Source of the DNA: a virus
Direction: 5' to 3' (one strand)
IMG/VR virus record: IMGVR_UViG_3300009008_000026
Span: 1-64,000 of that record
DNA: 64,000 nucleotides
A model generated the notes under the pieces. That model was not told where the DNA came from, made no database searches, and saw only the letters and a program-made list of their open reading frames with translations. Below, piece by piece: positions 34,116 through 42,681 of this stretch; positions within the stretch are counted from its first letter, which is position 1; each line of letters starts with the position of its first letter. Position numbers and translations under genes: made by a program.

Positions 34116-35137
34116 CAACCCTATCATATGATGACGTACTACTGCAGCCGCAGTATTCCGATATCCGCTCTCGTTCAGAGATTGATATGACTACTGACTT
34201 GGGTCGAGGGCTTGTGTTGGCAACTCCCATCTTCTCTTCCCCCATGGATACGGTCACAGAGGGGAGGATGGCTGTTGCTCTTGGAGAGTCTGGTGGGTGC
34301 GGTATCATTCACCGATACAACACCACAGCCCGTCAGCAACGCTTTGTTGAGCGCGCTAAAACTTTGTCGAGGAATACTGGCATTAATGTCGGTGCTGCGA
34401 TTGGCATTACTGGTGATTATCTGGAAAGAGCAGAAGCACTAGTCAAATCGGGCGTGGCTTTCTTATGTGTCGATGTGGCCCATGGCCATCATATTCTTAT
34501 GAAGGAGGCGCTAGCCGCGCTAAGGGAAAAATATCCCGATCTACACTTGATGGCTGGCAACGTCGCAACCTTGGAAGCGGTTAACGACCTGTCTGATTGG
34601 GGTGCCGATAGTGTGCGCTGTAACATCGGCGGCGGCTCCATCTGTACAACGAGAATTCAGACTGGACATGGCGTTCCCGGACTGCACACAGTCCTTGAGT
34701 GCGCGAAGACTGACCGCAATGTTAAGATTATTGCTGATGGTGGGATCCGAAATAGCGGTGATATTGTAAAAGCTCTAGCGGCCGGCGCAGATGCCGTTAT
34801 GTGTGGTTCTTTGTTTGCCGGCTGCACTGAAGCGCCGGGAGAGGTCTTCCGTTCTTCTAGCGGAGAGACATGGAAAACATATCGCGGAATGGCATCTAAA
34901 GAAGCGCAGTCAGATTGGAAAGGAAATTACTCCAGCCTCGAAGGGGTTGCATCCAAAGTGCCTTATCGCGGCAGTGTATCTGTGGTGCTTAACGACCTTC
35001 GACGAGGTATTCGCTCCGGCTTTTCCTATACAGGTGCCCGCAACATAGAGGAACTGCATGCAAAAGCTCAGTTCATTGAGCAAACGACATCTGGACTAAC
35101 TGAAGGTCACCCGCACATCATGGGGAGAACTTGGTAA
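34112..35137 (+). CDS. guaB: IMP dehydrogenase / GMP reductase family protein
   Basis: 341 aa from ATG 34112. TIM-barrel with LSYDDVLLQP (4-13), FSSPMDTVTE (41-50), the catalytic loop GGGSICTTR with Cys178, ADGGIRNSGDI and EGVASKVPYRGSV. There are no CBS domains, so it is shorter than typical GuaB (about 490 aa) and near the length of GMP reductase (about 345 aa). Either it oxidises IMP to XMP (GTP supply) or reduces GMP to IMP. The loop after the Cys (TGHGVPG) lies closer to IMPDH, in my reading. Confidence 0.8.
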   Translation: MTTLSYDDVLLQPQYSDIRSRSEIDMTTDLGRGLVLATPIFSSPMDTVTEGRMAVALGESGGCGIIHRYNTTARQQRFVERAKTLSRNTGINVGAAIGITGDYLERAEALVKSGVAFLCVDVAHGHHILMKEALAALREKYPDLHLMAGNVATLEAVNDLSDWGADSVRCNIGGGSICTTRIQTGHGVPGLHTVLECAKTDRNVKIIADGGIRNSGDIVKALAAGADAVMCGSLFAGCTEAPGEVFRSSSGETWKTYRGMASKEAQSDWKGNYSSLEGVASKVPYRGSVSVVLNDLRRGIRSGFSYTGARNIEELHAKAQFIEQTTSGLTEGHPHIMGRTW

Positions 35138-35478
35138 TGAGCGATAATGATAATGACGCATCAATCGACTATGGCAAGTTAACAAAAAAGATTACCTTTG
35201 TTGATAATGATCACCGTCAAGCAAAGATGCAGGTTAAACTCCAGTCAGCTAGTCTAACTCAGAGCGCCTTCTTTCGGGGGGTAATCACTGGGTTGATTGA
35301 GGGAGACACTAGAATCGTTAGCTTTGTTGAAGATATGTCGTCAATATCAAAGGGAAGAAAATCTAAAACTCGCAAGCTGTCCGAGCAGGGAAAAACAGCC
35401 GTTGAATCTCTTGGATTAAGCGAGCAACAAATGATTGATATCTTTGATATGATAGCAGAAGAGCACCCCGAACTATAA
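35137..35478 (+). CDS. Hypothetical, possibly ribbon-helix-helix-like
   Basis: 113 aa from ATG 35137. The segment AKMQVKLQSASLTQSAFFRGVITGLIEGD looks like a strand plus two helices of RHH DNA-binding proteins. It could be a regulator. A palindromic AAAAGTGCACTTTT lies at its 3' end. Confidence 0.45.
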   Translation: MSDNDNDASIDYGKLTKKITFVDNDHRQAKMQVKLQSASLTQSAFFRGVITGLIEGDTRIVSFVEDMSSISKGRKSKTRKLSEQGKTAVESLGLSEQQMIDIFDMIAEEHPEL

Positions 35479-35491
35479 AAGTGCACTTTTT

Positions 35492-35520
35492 TTGACTTTA
35501 ATGGAACACATTACTATTTA
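35492..35520 (+). promoter_or_regulatory. Putative promoter before the acidic core protein
   Basis: TTGACT (35492-35497), 17 bp, TATTTA (35515-35520). The -10 overlaps CTATTTATT, a motif also found upstream of other LxE-containing virion genes, so this may be a late promoter. Confidence 0.5.
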
Positions 35521-35561
35521 TTTTTGAGTTGAACGCATATATGTTCTAAGGAGAATACTAA

Positions 35562-36263
35562 ATGGCTCGTAAAAAACTATTATCTGAGGGCGAGGTTAGG
35601 CAATTCATGAAATTGGCCAATCTTGGTGCCCTTTCTGAAAACTACTTTTCAAGCACCCTAGAGGAAGAAGAGGAAGAAGTCGTTGTTGACGAACTTCCTG
35701 TTGAAGACGAAGAAATCGTCGACGAACTTCCCGGTGAAGAAGACATGGGACTCGAAGCACCAGACGAAGGCGCCGAAGGACTTGTAATGAGTCTTCTTCA
35801 ACGCGTTCAAGACTGGGCTGAAGAGAACGGTGTTGAAATGGACCTAGACGGCAGCGAAGGAGGTGAACTTGAAGATGCCGAGCTAGAAGACGAAGTACCC
35901 CTCCCCGATGAGGAAATGATGGACGTGGAAGCAGTGGAAGAGATTCCAATGCAAGAAGACGATCTTTATGAAGGCGATCTCGCCGAAGTTGGTCAGGTGG
36001 CGTCTATAAGACAACCAGAACGCCGGAAACCCGGAGTCCCCCGCAGTCAAACAAGGGATCCTAAGTCAGCATGCGCCCCAGGCGAACGCTGGAATGCCGA
36101 GCTTAAGCAATGCGATCCAGCGGCAGCTGGCGGCGAAGAAGCCATGGTTGCAGAAGTGGTACGCAGAGTTGCTGCACGCCTTAAGGGTGCAAAGCAAACA
36201 GCCACAGTAGCAGACCAGTTAGCCGAGCGCATTTTCGACCGACTGACATCAAAGTCCAAGTAA
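35562..36263 (+). CDS. Acidic prohead core/scaffold-like protein
   Basis: 233 aa. Starts MARKKLLSEGEVRQFMKLANLGALSE with LxE sites at residues 7-9 and again near 24-26, then a long Glu/Asp-rich central region (about 31-145) and a basic C-terminal helix (VVRRVAARLKGAK). This composition suits a scaffolding/core protein removed by a prohead protease. CAPGERWNAELKQCD forms a small Cys-containing element. It is separately transcribed and followed by a terminator. Confidence 0.55.
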   Translation: MARKKLLSEGEVRQFMKLANLGALSENYFSSTLEEEEEEVVVDELPVEDEEIVDELPGEEDMGLEAPDEGAEGLVMSLLQRVQDWAEENGVEMDLDGSEGGELEDAELEDEVPLPDEEMMDVEAVEEIPMQEDDLYEGDLAEVGQVASIRQPERRKPGVPRSQTRDPKSACAPGERWNAELKQCDPAAAGGEEAMVAEVVRRVAARLKGAKQTATVADQLAERIFDRLTSKSK

Positions 36264-36292
36264 AAACAAAACACTATTTACGAGCAAACTTA

Positions 36293-36334
36293 TTAGCCGC
36301 TGAGGATAGCTCCTTTAGCGGCTAATTTGGTTTT
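36293..36334 (+). terminator. Rho-independent terminator after the acidic core protein
   Basis: TTAGCCGCT (36293-36301) pairs with AGCGGCTAA (36317-36325). The loop itself can close through AGGA/TCCT, giving a hairpin of about 14 bp, then TTTGGTTTT. Confidence 0.75.
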
Positions 36335-36348
36335 AGAAAGGGAGCCCC

Positions 36349-36753
36349 ATGAGTTGGAGTCTATTTACAATCACATTTATCTTAGGATATCTTACCTGTA
36401 AAGCTTTATACTTTTTCAGAGCGGCACGACTGAGCTTATCTGTTCTACGAGCTACTCATCTTATGTCAACTGCCATATTGGCAAAATCAATGGAAGATCT
36501 TCATTACGCAAGAATGTTCCGCATGCGCCATATGGCTGAGTCTGGCGAAACAGAGCACAATATTGATGCCTTTTCAATTCGTACGAATCAAGAGATAGGC
36601 TACTTCAAAGAAAAATCAATTAAAAACATCATAGAGTTGCACCCTCAATTCTTTAAACATATTTTAGAATTTGAGGATTGGGACGGTGCGATGAAATACT
36701 TAAATAGGAATGAGTCGATTGTGATCCATTTTCTTAAGGGGGGCGAACAATGA
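36349..36753 (+). CDS. Membrane-anchored hypothetical protein
   Basis: 134 aa. Residues about 4-24 are hydrophobic (SLFTITFILGYLTCKALYFF), followed by a helical, charged domain. GGGAGCC gives the ribosome site. It overlaps the downstream protease by 4 nt. Confidence 0.55.
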   Translation: MSWSLFTITFILGYLTCKALYFFRAARLSLSVLRATHLMSTAILAKSMEDLHYARMFRMRHMAESGETEHNIDAFSIRTNQEIGYFKEKSIKNIIELHPQFFKHILEFEDWDGAMKYLNRNESIVIHFLKGGEQ

Positions 36754-37406
36754 TTAATCGCATTAAAGAGCTAATTGGTGCCGGAAGTGAAGGAGAGCCA
36801 GAAAAAACTGAAGAGAAGCCAAAAATAATTATTATGGATCCAAGCGCCCTGAAAGAGGCAGTCGAAGCTCCAGCAGCAGAGTCTTATCTTATAGGACTCT
36901 TTGCTACCGTTGAGGAAGAAAAGGTTTCTGAGTTGGTTCATGCATTATTGGCAGTTAGTGAAGAAAACAAGCGCCAACCAGAGGAGAAAAGAACTCCCGT
37001 TGATTTTTATATCTCCACATACGGCGGCTCGGCAGACGACATGTTTGGGCTCTATGATGTGATGCGCAGCACGAGAGAGACACAGCCAATCCGCACAGTT
37101 GGATTGGGCAAGGTAATGTCCGCAGGTGTCTTGTTGTTGGCTGCTGGCACCAAGGGACAGCGCAAGATCGCCAAGAACTGCCGCGTCATGATCCACTCAG
37201 TAGTCGGGGGCAACCACGGTGCCCTTCATAACATGCTAAATGAGATGGAAGCCATCGAGGATCTGCAACACATGTTTATAAATTGTTTGGTAGCAGAGAC
37301 AAAAATGTCGAAAACACAACTTAAAAAGATGTTGGATCGCAAGGTTAATGTCTATTTATCAGCAGAAGAAGCGGTCGAACTAGGGATCGCTGATATAATT
37401 GTTTAA
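36750..37406 (+). CDS. Divergent ClpP-like protease, possible prohead protease
   Basis: 218 aa. A ClpP fold after a 45-residue acidic N-terminus: FYISTYGGSADDM (GG oxyanion loop, about 86-98), Ser124 in KVMSAGV, His149 in RVMIHS, and YLSAEEAVELGIAD at the end. The catalytic Asp position of ClpP appears to be Asn200 (RKVNVYLSA). It sits in the head-protein region next to proteins with LxE sites, so it is a candidate for head maturation. A host-protein-degrading role is the alternative. Confidence 0.68.
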   Translation: MINRIKELIGAGSEGEPEKTEEKPKIIIMDPSALKEAVEAPAAESYLIGLFATVEEEKVSELVHALLAVSEENKRQPEEKRTPVDFYISTYGGSADDMFGLYDVMRSTRETQPIRTVGLGKVMSAGVLLLAAGTKGQRKIAKNCRVMIHSVVGGNHGALHNMLNEMEAIEDLQHMFINCLVAETKMSKTQLKKMLDRKVNVYLSAEEAVELGIADIIV

Positions 37407-37423
37407 ATAAGAGAGTCTATATA

Positions 37424-39052
37424 ATGAGCTTACAGAAAATACTCCAAGAAGAATACGAGAAGAAACTTATTCTCACCCCAAACCACCTACTTGAGATGAT
37501 TGAGGAGATAATGGCACAAGCCCCACTCACCGCAATGGACACTCTTGTTGAAGACGCAGCCACTGGCGGCCGGTTTAGTTTCAGTATTCCGATTCCCAAG
37601 CTTGTCCCCACAGAAGCCTGGGGTGATCCCGACAGCCAATCTCGCGGCGATATTGCAAGAATTTTTGATTCTATTACACGTGAGCCGGATATCCGCGCTA
37701 GAATTCAGCATGTTAATACTTTTTTGGATCCAGAGCAAGCCCTGAGAAAGGCTCCCGGCGGCAAGATTAACGCTGTTCTCAACATGATGCAGATTATCGA
37801 AGCACTTCAGGCTTGCCTTAATGACTACAATGAATCATCAGCCGGCTTTGTTTTTGAGGGCTTTATGGCTGCATTGACTGGTGGTAAGCAGATCGCCGGC
37901 AGAGTTGGGGGCACGCTCCCCATTGAAGATTTTGTTGCATTCTCCGAAACCGGGGACACGCCGGTGCCTACTAGTTTGAAGCTGTTGAGCCCTAATACAC
38001 CTATTCACGGCAGCTTTACAAACCTCGTTGATTACTTATTTATCCGCGGCGGACGAGGAGTACCAGAAATTCGATATTTGATCGCACTCAAAGACGTAGA
38101 AGCGGAAAACGTATCCAAACTTGCCTTCTTTGATTTTGTGATAAACAGAGACAATTTTATTGAGGTAATGCTTCAATCTAACAATGGAAGTTTGTTGGGT
38201 AAATCTGCAGCCGCCCTGAAGAAACATATTGCTACTTGGACTGACCCTAAATCGGATCCGGGCCCCGAATGGCGCCTTAAGATGCGCGACTTGCTTCGTT
38301 CGGCGCCGGGGTATACTGCAAACCGAGGCATGTTTTATGTAAACTTGGATAATGCCGGCACCTTCAGTGCAGACTCTGGACCAATTGCTGATCCTGATAA
38401 GAAGCGCAAACAGTATGGACTTGCCCGGGCGCAAGGTGAGACGACTGCTTTGCACAACGCAGCGCAACAGGCGGGTGCAGCTTCTTATCGAGGTGACGGT
38501 CCTCCTTTAGAGGACTGGATTAAAAACTTAGATTTAGATATGGAAGGGTATACCAAAAATAAGCGAATGAAGACCCTGCAAGCCATAGCAGATGCCTTTC
38601 AAGATGGCGTACGGCGCGCCGAAACAGAGCCGGAAGAGGAAACGGTTAAAGAGTCTTACTACGGTTTTGGTGCCTTTCACGAAAGAGAGAAACAACTAAT
38701 GAAAGAGGAGCTTCTTCTGGAGGCTGGCAAATCATCAGGGGGCAGTCAGTGGGGAATTAGTCGCGGAAATATGAACGCGATGCGCACACTGGTTTCCACT
38801 GAATACTATGGAGAGCTAGATCTGTCTCAGGCAAATATTGATGTACTCTCTAAAATTTATACTGACAAGCTGGGTGAAGACTTAATGAGTCTCTTGGAAA
38901 TTACAAAGAACTTTTCCGAGAACATCGGTCGCTACTTTAGTACGCCGGATCGTGCAGAAGCTATTGAAGCCAACCAAACGGCTATTGCGCAAGGTGGTCA
39001 AATTATTACGGGACTAGCTTCGGACCCCGCCGGCGCCAAGGAAGAAACCTAA
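37424..39052 (+). CDS. Virion-associated protein with LxE N-terminus; possible nuclease fold
   Basis: 542 aa. The N-terminus MSLQKILQEEYEKKL has L-Q-E at 7-9. The middle shows AGFVFEGFMAALTGG, then PIEDFVAF, then PTSLKLLS and HGSFTNLVDYL, an E...D...(x)LK spacing that could be a PD-(D/E)XK-like core. The C-terminal 140 residues are helical and contain another LLLEAG segment. Function unproved; a packaged nuclease is one possibility. It ends just before the GroEL promoter. Confidence 0.45.
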   Translation: MSLQKILQEEYEKKLILTPNHLLEMIEEIMAQAPLTAMDTLVEDAATGGRFSFSIPIPKLVPTEAWGDPDSQSRGDIARIFDSITREPDIRARIQHVNTFLDPEQALRKAPGGKINAVLNMMQIIEALQACLNDYNESSAGFVFEGFMAALTGGKQIAGRVGGTLPIEDFVAFSETGDTPVPTSLKLLSPNTPIHGSFTNLVDYLFIRGGRGVPEIRYLIALKDVEAENVSKLAFFDFVINRDNFIEVMLQSNNGSLLGKSAAALKKHIATWTDPKSDPGPEWRLKMRDLLRSAPGYTANRGMFYVNLDNAGTFSADSGPIADPDKKRKQYGLARAQGETTALHNAAQQAGAASYRGDGPPLEDWIKNLDLDMEGYTKNKRMKTLQAIADAFQDGVRRAETEPEEETVKESYYGFGAFHEREKQLMKEELLLEAGKSSGGSQWGISRGNMNAMRTLVSTEYYGELDLSQANIDVLSKIYTDKLGEDLMSLLEITKNFSENIGRYFSTPDRAEAIEANQTAIAQGGQIITGLASDPAGAKEET

Positions 39053-39061
39053 ATAAAGTTC

Positions 39062-39090
39062 TTGACACTAAGGACTCTGCCGGTTATAAT
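39062..39090 (+). promoter_or_regulatory. Consensus sigma-70 promoter of groEL
   Basis: TTGACA (39062-39067), exactly 17 bp, TATAAT (39085-39090): both boxes match the consensus perfectly. It suggests strong transcription of the chaperonin by host polymerase. Confidence 0.88.
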
Positions 39091-39122
39091 AAATAAGAAC
39101 GTTTAACACAAAGAGGTGAGAA

Positions 39123-40703
39123 TTGAGTAGCAGAGCATATAACAGTCAACAAGCACTACAGCAGAAGATAATGGATGGAGTTAATACGTTAGCCGATAAC
39201 GTGGCTTCAACACTTGGTCCCCGCGGCCGCAACGTCCTCCTACAAGAACAGGGAAAGAAACCCTTCATTACAAAAGATGGTGTTACTGTCGCAGCATTTG
39301 TTGCACTTGATGATCCCTTTGAAAACGCAGCAGCCCATATAATTAAGCAGGCTGCAGTGCAGACCAACTCGGATGCTGGCGATGGCACCACGACTGCCAC
39401 AGTGCTAGCACGTGCTATTCTGCGAGAAGCCCAAAGATACATTGCATCAGGAATCTCCCCAATAGAACTACAAAGAGGGATTGAAGTAGCAGCCAGAAGT
39501 ATTACAGCCAACCTTAAGAACATGGCAACCCCGATTACTAGCGTCGATGATATCACCCACATCGCAACCATCTCTGCCAACAATGATACTGCAATTGGAG
39601 AGCTTATCGCTCTCGCTGTGGATCGTGTTGGGCAAGATGGCTCTATTACAATAGAGGACTCTCGCTCGCTTGAGACTTCTATCGACATAACGGAAGGGTT
39701 TCGGTTGCCATCGGGGTATTGTGCTAGCGCGTTTGTTACAGATGAGCGCCGCGCCATGATGAAATACGACGAACCTCTCATCTTGGTAACTGACTACAAA
39801 ATCTCAGCAGTGGAGCCTATTCTTCCGTTGCTTGAGCTTGTTGCACGAGAGGGTCGACCGTTGATTGTGGTCGCCGAAGAGGTCGAAGGACAAGCACTGG
39901 CGGCGATGATTATGAATGCGGTGCGAGGCTCTCTCAAGGTTGCAGCGATTAAGGCTCCCTTCTATGGCGAAGAACGCCGCACCACGATGTCAGACTTGGC
40001 ACTCTCGGTGGGTGCTACCTTCGTAACGCGTGAATCAGGAGCCAAGCTCGCAGCAGTCAAACTGTCGGACTTAGGTAGCGCAAGTTCGATTGAGAGCAAT
40101 AAGCATAACACAACCATCATCGGTGGGACAGCAGACTACGAACAAATCGAACACCGCATTGAAAGCCTCAAAGAAGAAATCAAGGCAACAGAGTCGATAC
40201 AGGAAGGAGAGATTCTCCAGCGTCGAATCGTACGCTTGGCGTCTGGGGTTGGAGTTATCCGTGTTGGTGGAGCCACAGAGGTGGAGATGATTGAGAAGAA
40301 GCATCGTATTGAGGACGCCCTTGAAGCAGTTAAATCTGCCCAAGAAGAGGGCACTGTTCTTGGGGGCGGTAGTGCTCTGCTTCGAGCATCAAGAGAACTC
40401 GAACTGTCAGAGCTAGATAATAGTGATCAGGCACTCGGCATTGCAATAGTAAAAGAAGCGTGCAAGGAACCAATCCGGCAGATGGCTCTGAACGCTGGGC
40501 TCTCGCCTGACTTGATTCTTAAGCAAGTTTCTGAGGCAGATGAGACGCAGGGATGGGACTTTCGTCGTAATGAGTTAACAGACCTATATGAGAACGGAGT
40601 GATAGACCCCGTTAAAGTTACTTGTTGTGCACTGCAGAATGCAGCTAGTTGTGCGGGCACACTAATTACTACTAACTTCGGTATCATCCAGACAGGGATT
40701 TAA
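39123..40703 (+). CDS. groEL: GroEL-type chaperonin (Hsp60)
   Basis: 526 aa, TTG start after GAGGTGAG. The full-length group I pattern is present: TLGPRGRNV (30-38), ITKDGVTVA (49-57), the ATP site GDGTTTATVLA (86-96), VAEEVEGQALA, and GVGVIRVGGATEVEM with IEDALEAVKSA. The GGM-rich tail is missing. GroEL is rare in phages. Together with the phage GroES at 22648 it should make a dedicated folding chamber, perhaps sized for phage virion proteins. Confidence 0.93.
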   Translation: MSSRAYNSQQALQQKIMDGVNTLADNVASTLGPRGRNVLLQEQGKKPFITKDGVTVAAFVALDDPFENAAAHIIKQAAVQTNSDAGDGTTTATVLARAILREAQRYIASGISPIELQRGIEVAARSITANLKNMATPITSVDDITHIATISANNDTAIGELIALAVDRVGQDGSITIEDSRSLETSIDITEGFRLPSGYCASAFVTDERRAMMKYDEPLILVTDYKISAVEPILPLLELVAREGRPLIVVAEEVEGQALAAMIMNAVRGSLKVAAIKAPFYGEERRTTMSDLALSVGATFVTRESGAKLAAVKLSDLGSASSIESNKHNTTIIGGTADYEQIEHRIESLKEEIKATESIQEGEILQRRIVRLASGVGVIRVGGATEVEMIEKKHRIEDALEAVKSAQEEGTVLGGGSALLRASRELELSELDNSDQALGIAIVKEACKEPIRQMALNAGLSPDLILKQVSEADETQGWDFRRNELTDLYENGVIDPVKVTCCALQNAASCAGTLITTNFGIIQTGI

Positions 40704-40704
40704 T

Positions 40705-40911
40705 ATGCAAGTTGGGGATTTGTGCCACGTTCCGCAGGGAGTATATCTATATGATAACTTCCGCCTTTTTAGGAAGCGAACTGATATCCCCACCGTTGGA
40801 GTCTATATGGGCGAAGCCGGCTATGAAACACACGCTCTAATCTTCTTAGAGGGGCAGAAGTTCGCCGTTCGAAAAACAAACATTTATAAACTAAAGGACA
40901 AGACATGTTAG
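40705..40911 (+). CDS. GDLV-family small protein
   Basis: 68 aa, MQVGDLCHVPQGVYLYD with VGVYMGEAGYE as the second strand. It follows groEL by one base and is probably co-transcribed. Function unknown. Confidence 0.55.
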   Translation: MQVGDLCHVPQGVYLYDNFRLFRKRTDIPTVGVYMGEAGYETHALIFLEGQKFAVRKTNIYKLKDKTC

Positions 40912-41195
40912 TAAAACTTACAGAAGTCGTCAACAATGGCGCAGTCACAACTGGGGTGAAGTACACTCTAAGAGAAGTGATGATTAATCCCGAACACGTA
41001 ATCATGATTCGGGAAGATCATCGAATGAGTGTTCTAAATGAACAAGGGGCGATAGCAGACGGTCTAAGCGACGAACACACATTTTCCAAGCTCACGATTA
41101 ATAGGGGCCACAGCGGCAGCGATATCATTGTCATCGGCTCTCCTGCGATTGTTGAGAAGCAGCTTAATAAAACTCCTACGCTTTTAAGGGGATAA
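40905..41195 (+). CDS. Hypothetical protein
   Basis: 96 aa. MLVKLTEVV...LREVMINPEHVIMIRED is a beta-rich N-terminus recalling the small FlbD-like fold. The C-terminal half has no motif. It overlaps its upstream neighbour by 7 nt. Confidence 0.5.
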   Translation: MLVKLTEVVNNGAVTTGVKYTLREVMINPEHVIMIREDHRMSVLNEQGAIADGLSDEHTFSKLTINRGHSGSDIIVIGSPAIVEKQLNKTPTLLRG

Positions 41196-41196
41196 C

Positions 41197-41556
41197 GTGG
41201 GACAACGTGTAACAATACAATATTCGATAGACATTGATAACCTGCCGAACGAGGTCAAGCGCCTCGTGGATCGGGTCGACCACGAAATTAGTACCCTGCA
41301 AGGTGTCAAGTGGTCCGCTGATCCGTTCACTCCAACTACGGGAGAACTAATCGCAGAAACAAGAGAGTCCTTGTCTGCAATCGATCATATGTTACAAGAC
41401 ATTGATGTGATCATAGCGGGCTATTTACAGTATAAGGCGGGAACACGCGCAGCAGCAGAGCAAGCACCAGAGACGCTCCCTGCTGACGAGATTCAAGAAA
41501 GATTGTCGGAATTCCGCGCGAAGATGGGGCAGATCGATAATGAAGTCACCGATTAG
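41197..41556 (+). CDS. Hypothetical helical protein
   Basis: 119 aa, GTG start. Mostly alpha-helical, acidic (VDHEISTLQG, LSAIDHMLQDIDVII). It overlaps the next gene by 17 nt. Confidence 0.5.
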   Translation: MGQRVTIQYSIDIDNLPNEVKRLVDRVDHEISTLQGVKWSADPFTPTTGELIAETRESLSAIDHMLQDIDVIIAGYLQYKAGTRAAAEQAPETLPADEIQERLSEFRAKMGQIDNEVTD

Positions 41557-42304
41557 AGAGGCGATCAATAACTTTAAAGCCCTGTCTACTCTTCGCAAGA
41601 TGATTCCACGTGGAAGTGTGATTCACTCATTTGCATTGTTTGACGGAGGGCTGGAAGTTGGGTTAGCGCATGATGACCGATTCGTGGTCGCACACACCAC
41701 CAAATATCCAGTGTATGAGTTTTGGTCATGTGCCTTAAAAGATCCTGTGCGCATCGCAACTCTGTCGAACTTTCTACACCCCGTAGAAGAGAATACCCAC
41801 AAGGTACTGCAGGAAAATTGGGCAAGATATCAAGACCCATACCTGCGAGCGGCACTATTCTTCTTATTAAACCAATGTTCAGACTCTGGGTTGATCTCGT
41901 CGGGGGTTCTAGACAATGATAAATATAACTCCTTCGCTGTATCTCGCTTAACCAACTTTAAATCATCAAATATTCATATAGAGTTTGATAATGATAGTAC
42001 ATTATCCGAAGCAATTCAAGGAGCAAGCAACGGGGACGTAGATTACCTCCTTGTTCCCGCTGGGAACTATAGCTATGGGTTTCTACATCACGGAAAGATA
42101 CAAAGCTATGAGACAACTCCCATAAATCACAAAGAACTGTTCGCTACGATGAAGGCGATACAACACAAGTGGGTTCTTGTCTACAACTTCCATAAAGAAG
42201 TTAGAGATATCTATAAAGAGTTTAAACAAACGATGATTGATAAGTATGGGAACCCTACGCTTAACGAAGAATCTTGCAAGGAGCTTATAATTGCCAACTT
42301 CTAG
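41540..42304 (+). CDS. Catalytically dead D12-methylase paralogue
   Basis: 254 aa. Its sequence follows the D12 methylase at 10146 from end to end: SFALFDGGLEVGLA for the SAM loop (SPFFGGGSVEMAL there), FWSCALKDPVRIA for FWNALCGDSERLA, RAALFFLLNQ for RAAKFYAINR, and KWVLVYNFHKEVRDIYKEF for RWVMSYNDCEEIREMYKDY. The catalytic DPPY is replaced by VPAG (172-175). So the fold is kept and the active site lost. It may bind DNA or SAM, or partner an active methylase. Confidence 0.6.
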   Translation: MKSPIREAINNFKALSTLRKMIPRGSVIHSFALFDGGLEVGLAHDDRFVVAHTTKYPVYEFWSCALKDPVRIATLSNFLHPVEENTHKVLQENWARYQDPYLRAALFFLLNQCSDSGLISSGVLDNDKYNSFAVSRLTNFKSSNIHIEFDNDSTLSEAIQGASNGDVDYLLVPAGNYSYGFLHHGKIQSYETTPINHKELFATMKAIQHKWVLVYNFHKEVRDIYKEFKQTMIDKYGNPTLNEESCKELIIANF

Positions 42305-42641
42305 TGTAATCGCAGGCTTCGGACTGTTCGTGATGGGGCACATCTTGGCATGGTTTCAGCTAAACTCGCAGTTTGTGTGGGAATGGTGGGAGAAACACCC
42401 CGTCTTCACAGTGGCGCTATACGCCATTCCTACGGGGCTTTGCTTCTTGATGGGGTCTAAGCTCATTGTGGATGCTACGGGCGCCCTGTGGACGTCTAGG
42501 TTCCTCGCATTCTCTGCCTCCTATCTTGCGTTCCCGCTGCTTACGTGGTATTTCATGGGCGAGACTATGCTAACAACCAAGACAATGGTCTGCGTGCTTC
42601 TCTCTTGCATGATTGTAGCGGTCCAACTCTTTTGGAAGTAA
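42291..42641 (+). CDS. Polytopic membrane protein
   Basis: 116 aa, TTG start. Three to four hydrophobic segments (VIAGFGLFVMGHILAWF, VFTVALYAIPTGLCFLMG, AFPLLTWYFMG, MVCVLLSCMIVAVQLFW). No motif. It overlaps the upstream gene by 14 nt. A holin is possible but it is far from the endolysin gene. Confidence 0.6.
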   Translation: MPTSSVIAGFGLFVMGHILAWFQLNSQFVWEWWEKHPVFTVALYAIPTGLCFLMGSKLIVDATGALWTSRFLAFSASYLAFPLLTWYFMGETMLTTKTMVCVLLSCMIVAVQLFWK

Positions 42642-42681
42642 TGTAAAATAACCAACTATTTATTGTATTGGAGGAAATTTG

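Noticed and set aside
35477-35490. AAAAGTGCACTTTT as a terminator
   Set aside because: It is a perfect palindrome with no loop and only a short T-run; weak as a hairpin and overlapped by a promoter. Left as an unassigned palindrome.
39146-39781. A 211-aa minus-strand open frame opposite groEL
   Set aside because: It lies wholly against a strongly supported chaperonin gene, has Ser/Arg/Ala-rich shadow composition and no ribosome site. No minus-strand gene is supported anywhere in the window.
42291-42641. Holin assignment for the four-helix membrane protein
   Set aside because: Size and topology would fit, but it lies about 18 kb from the endolysin gene and nothing else points to a lysis role.
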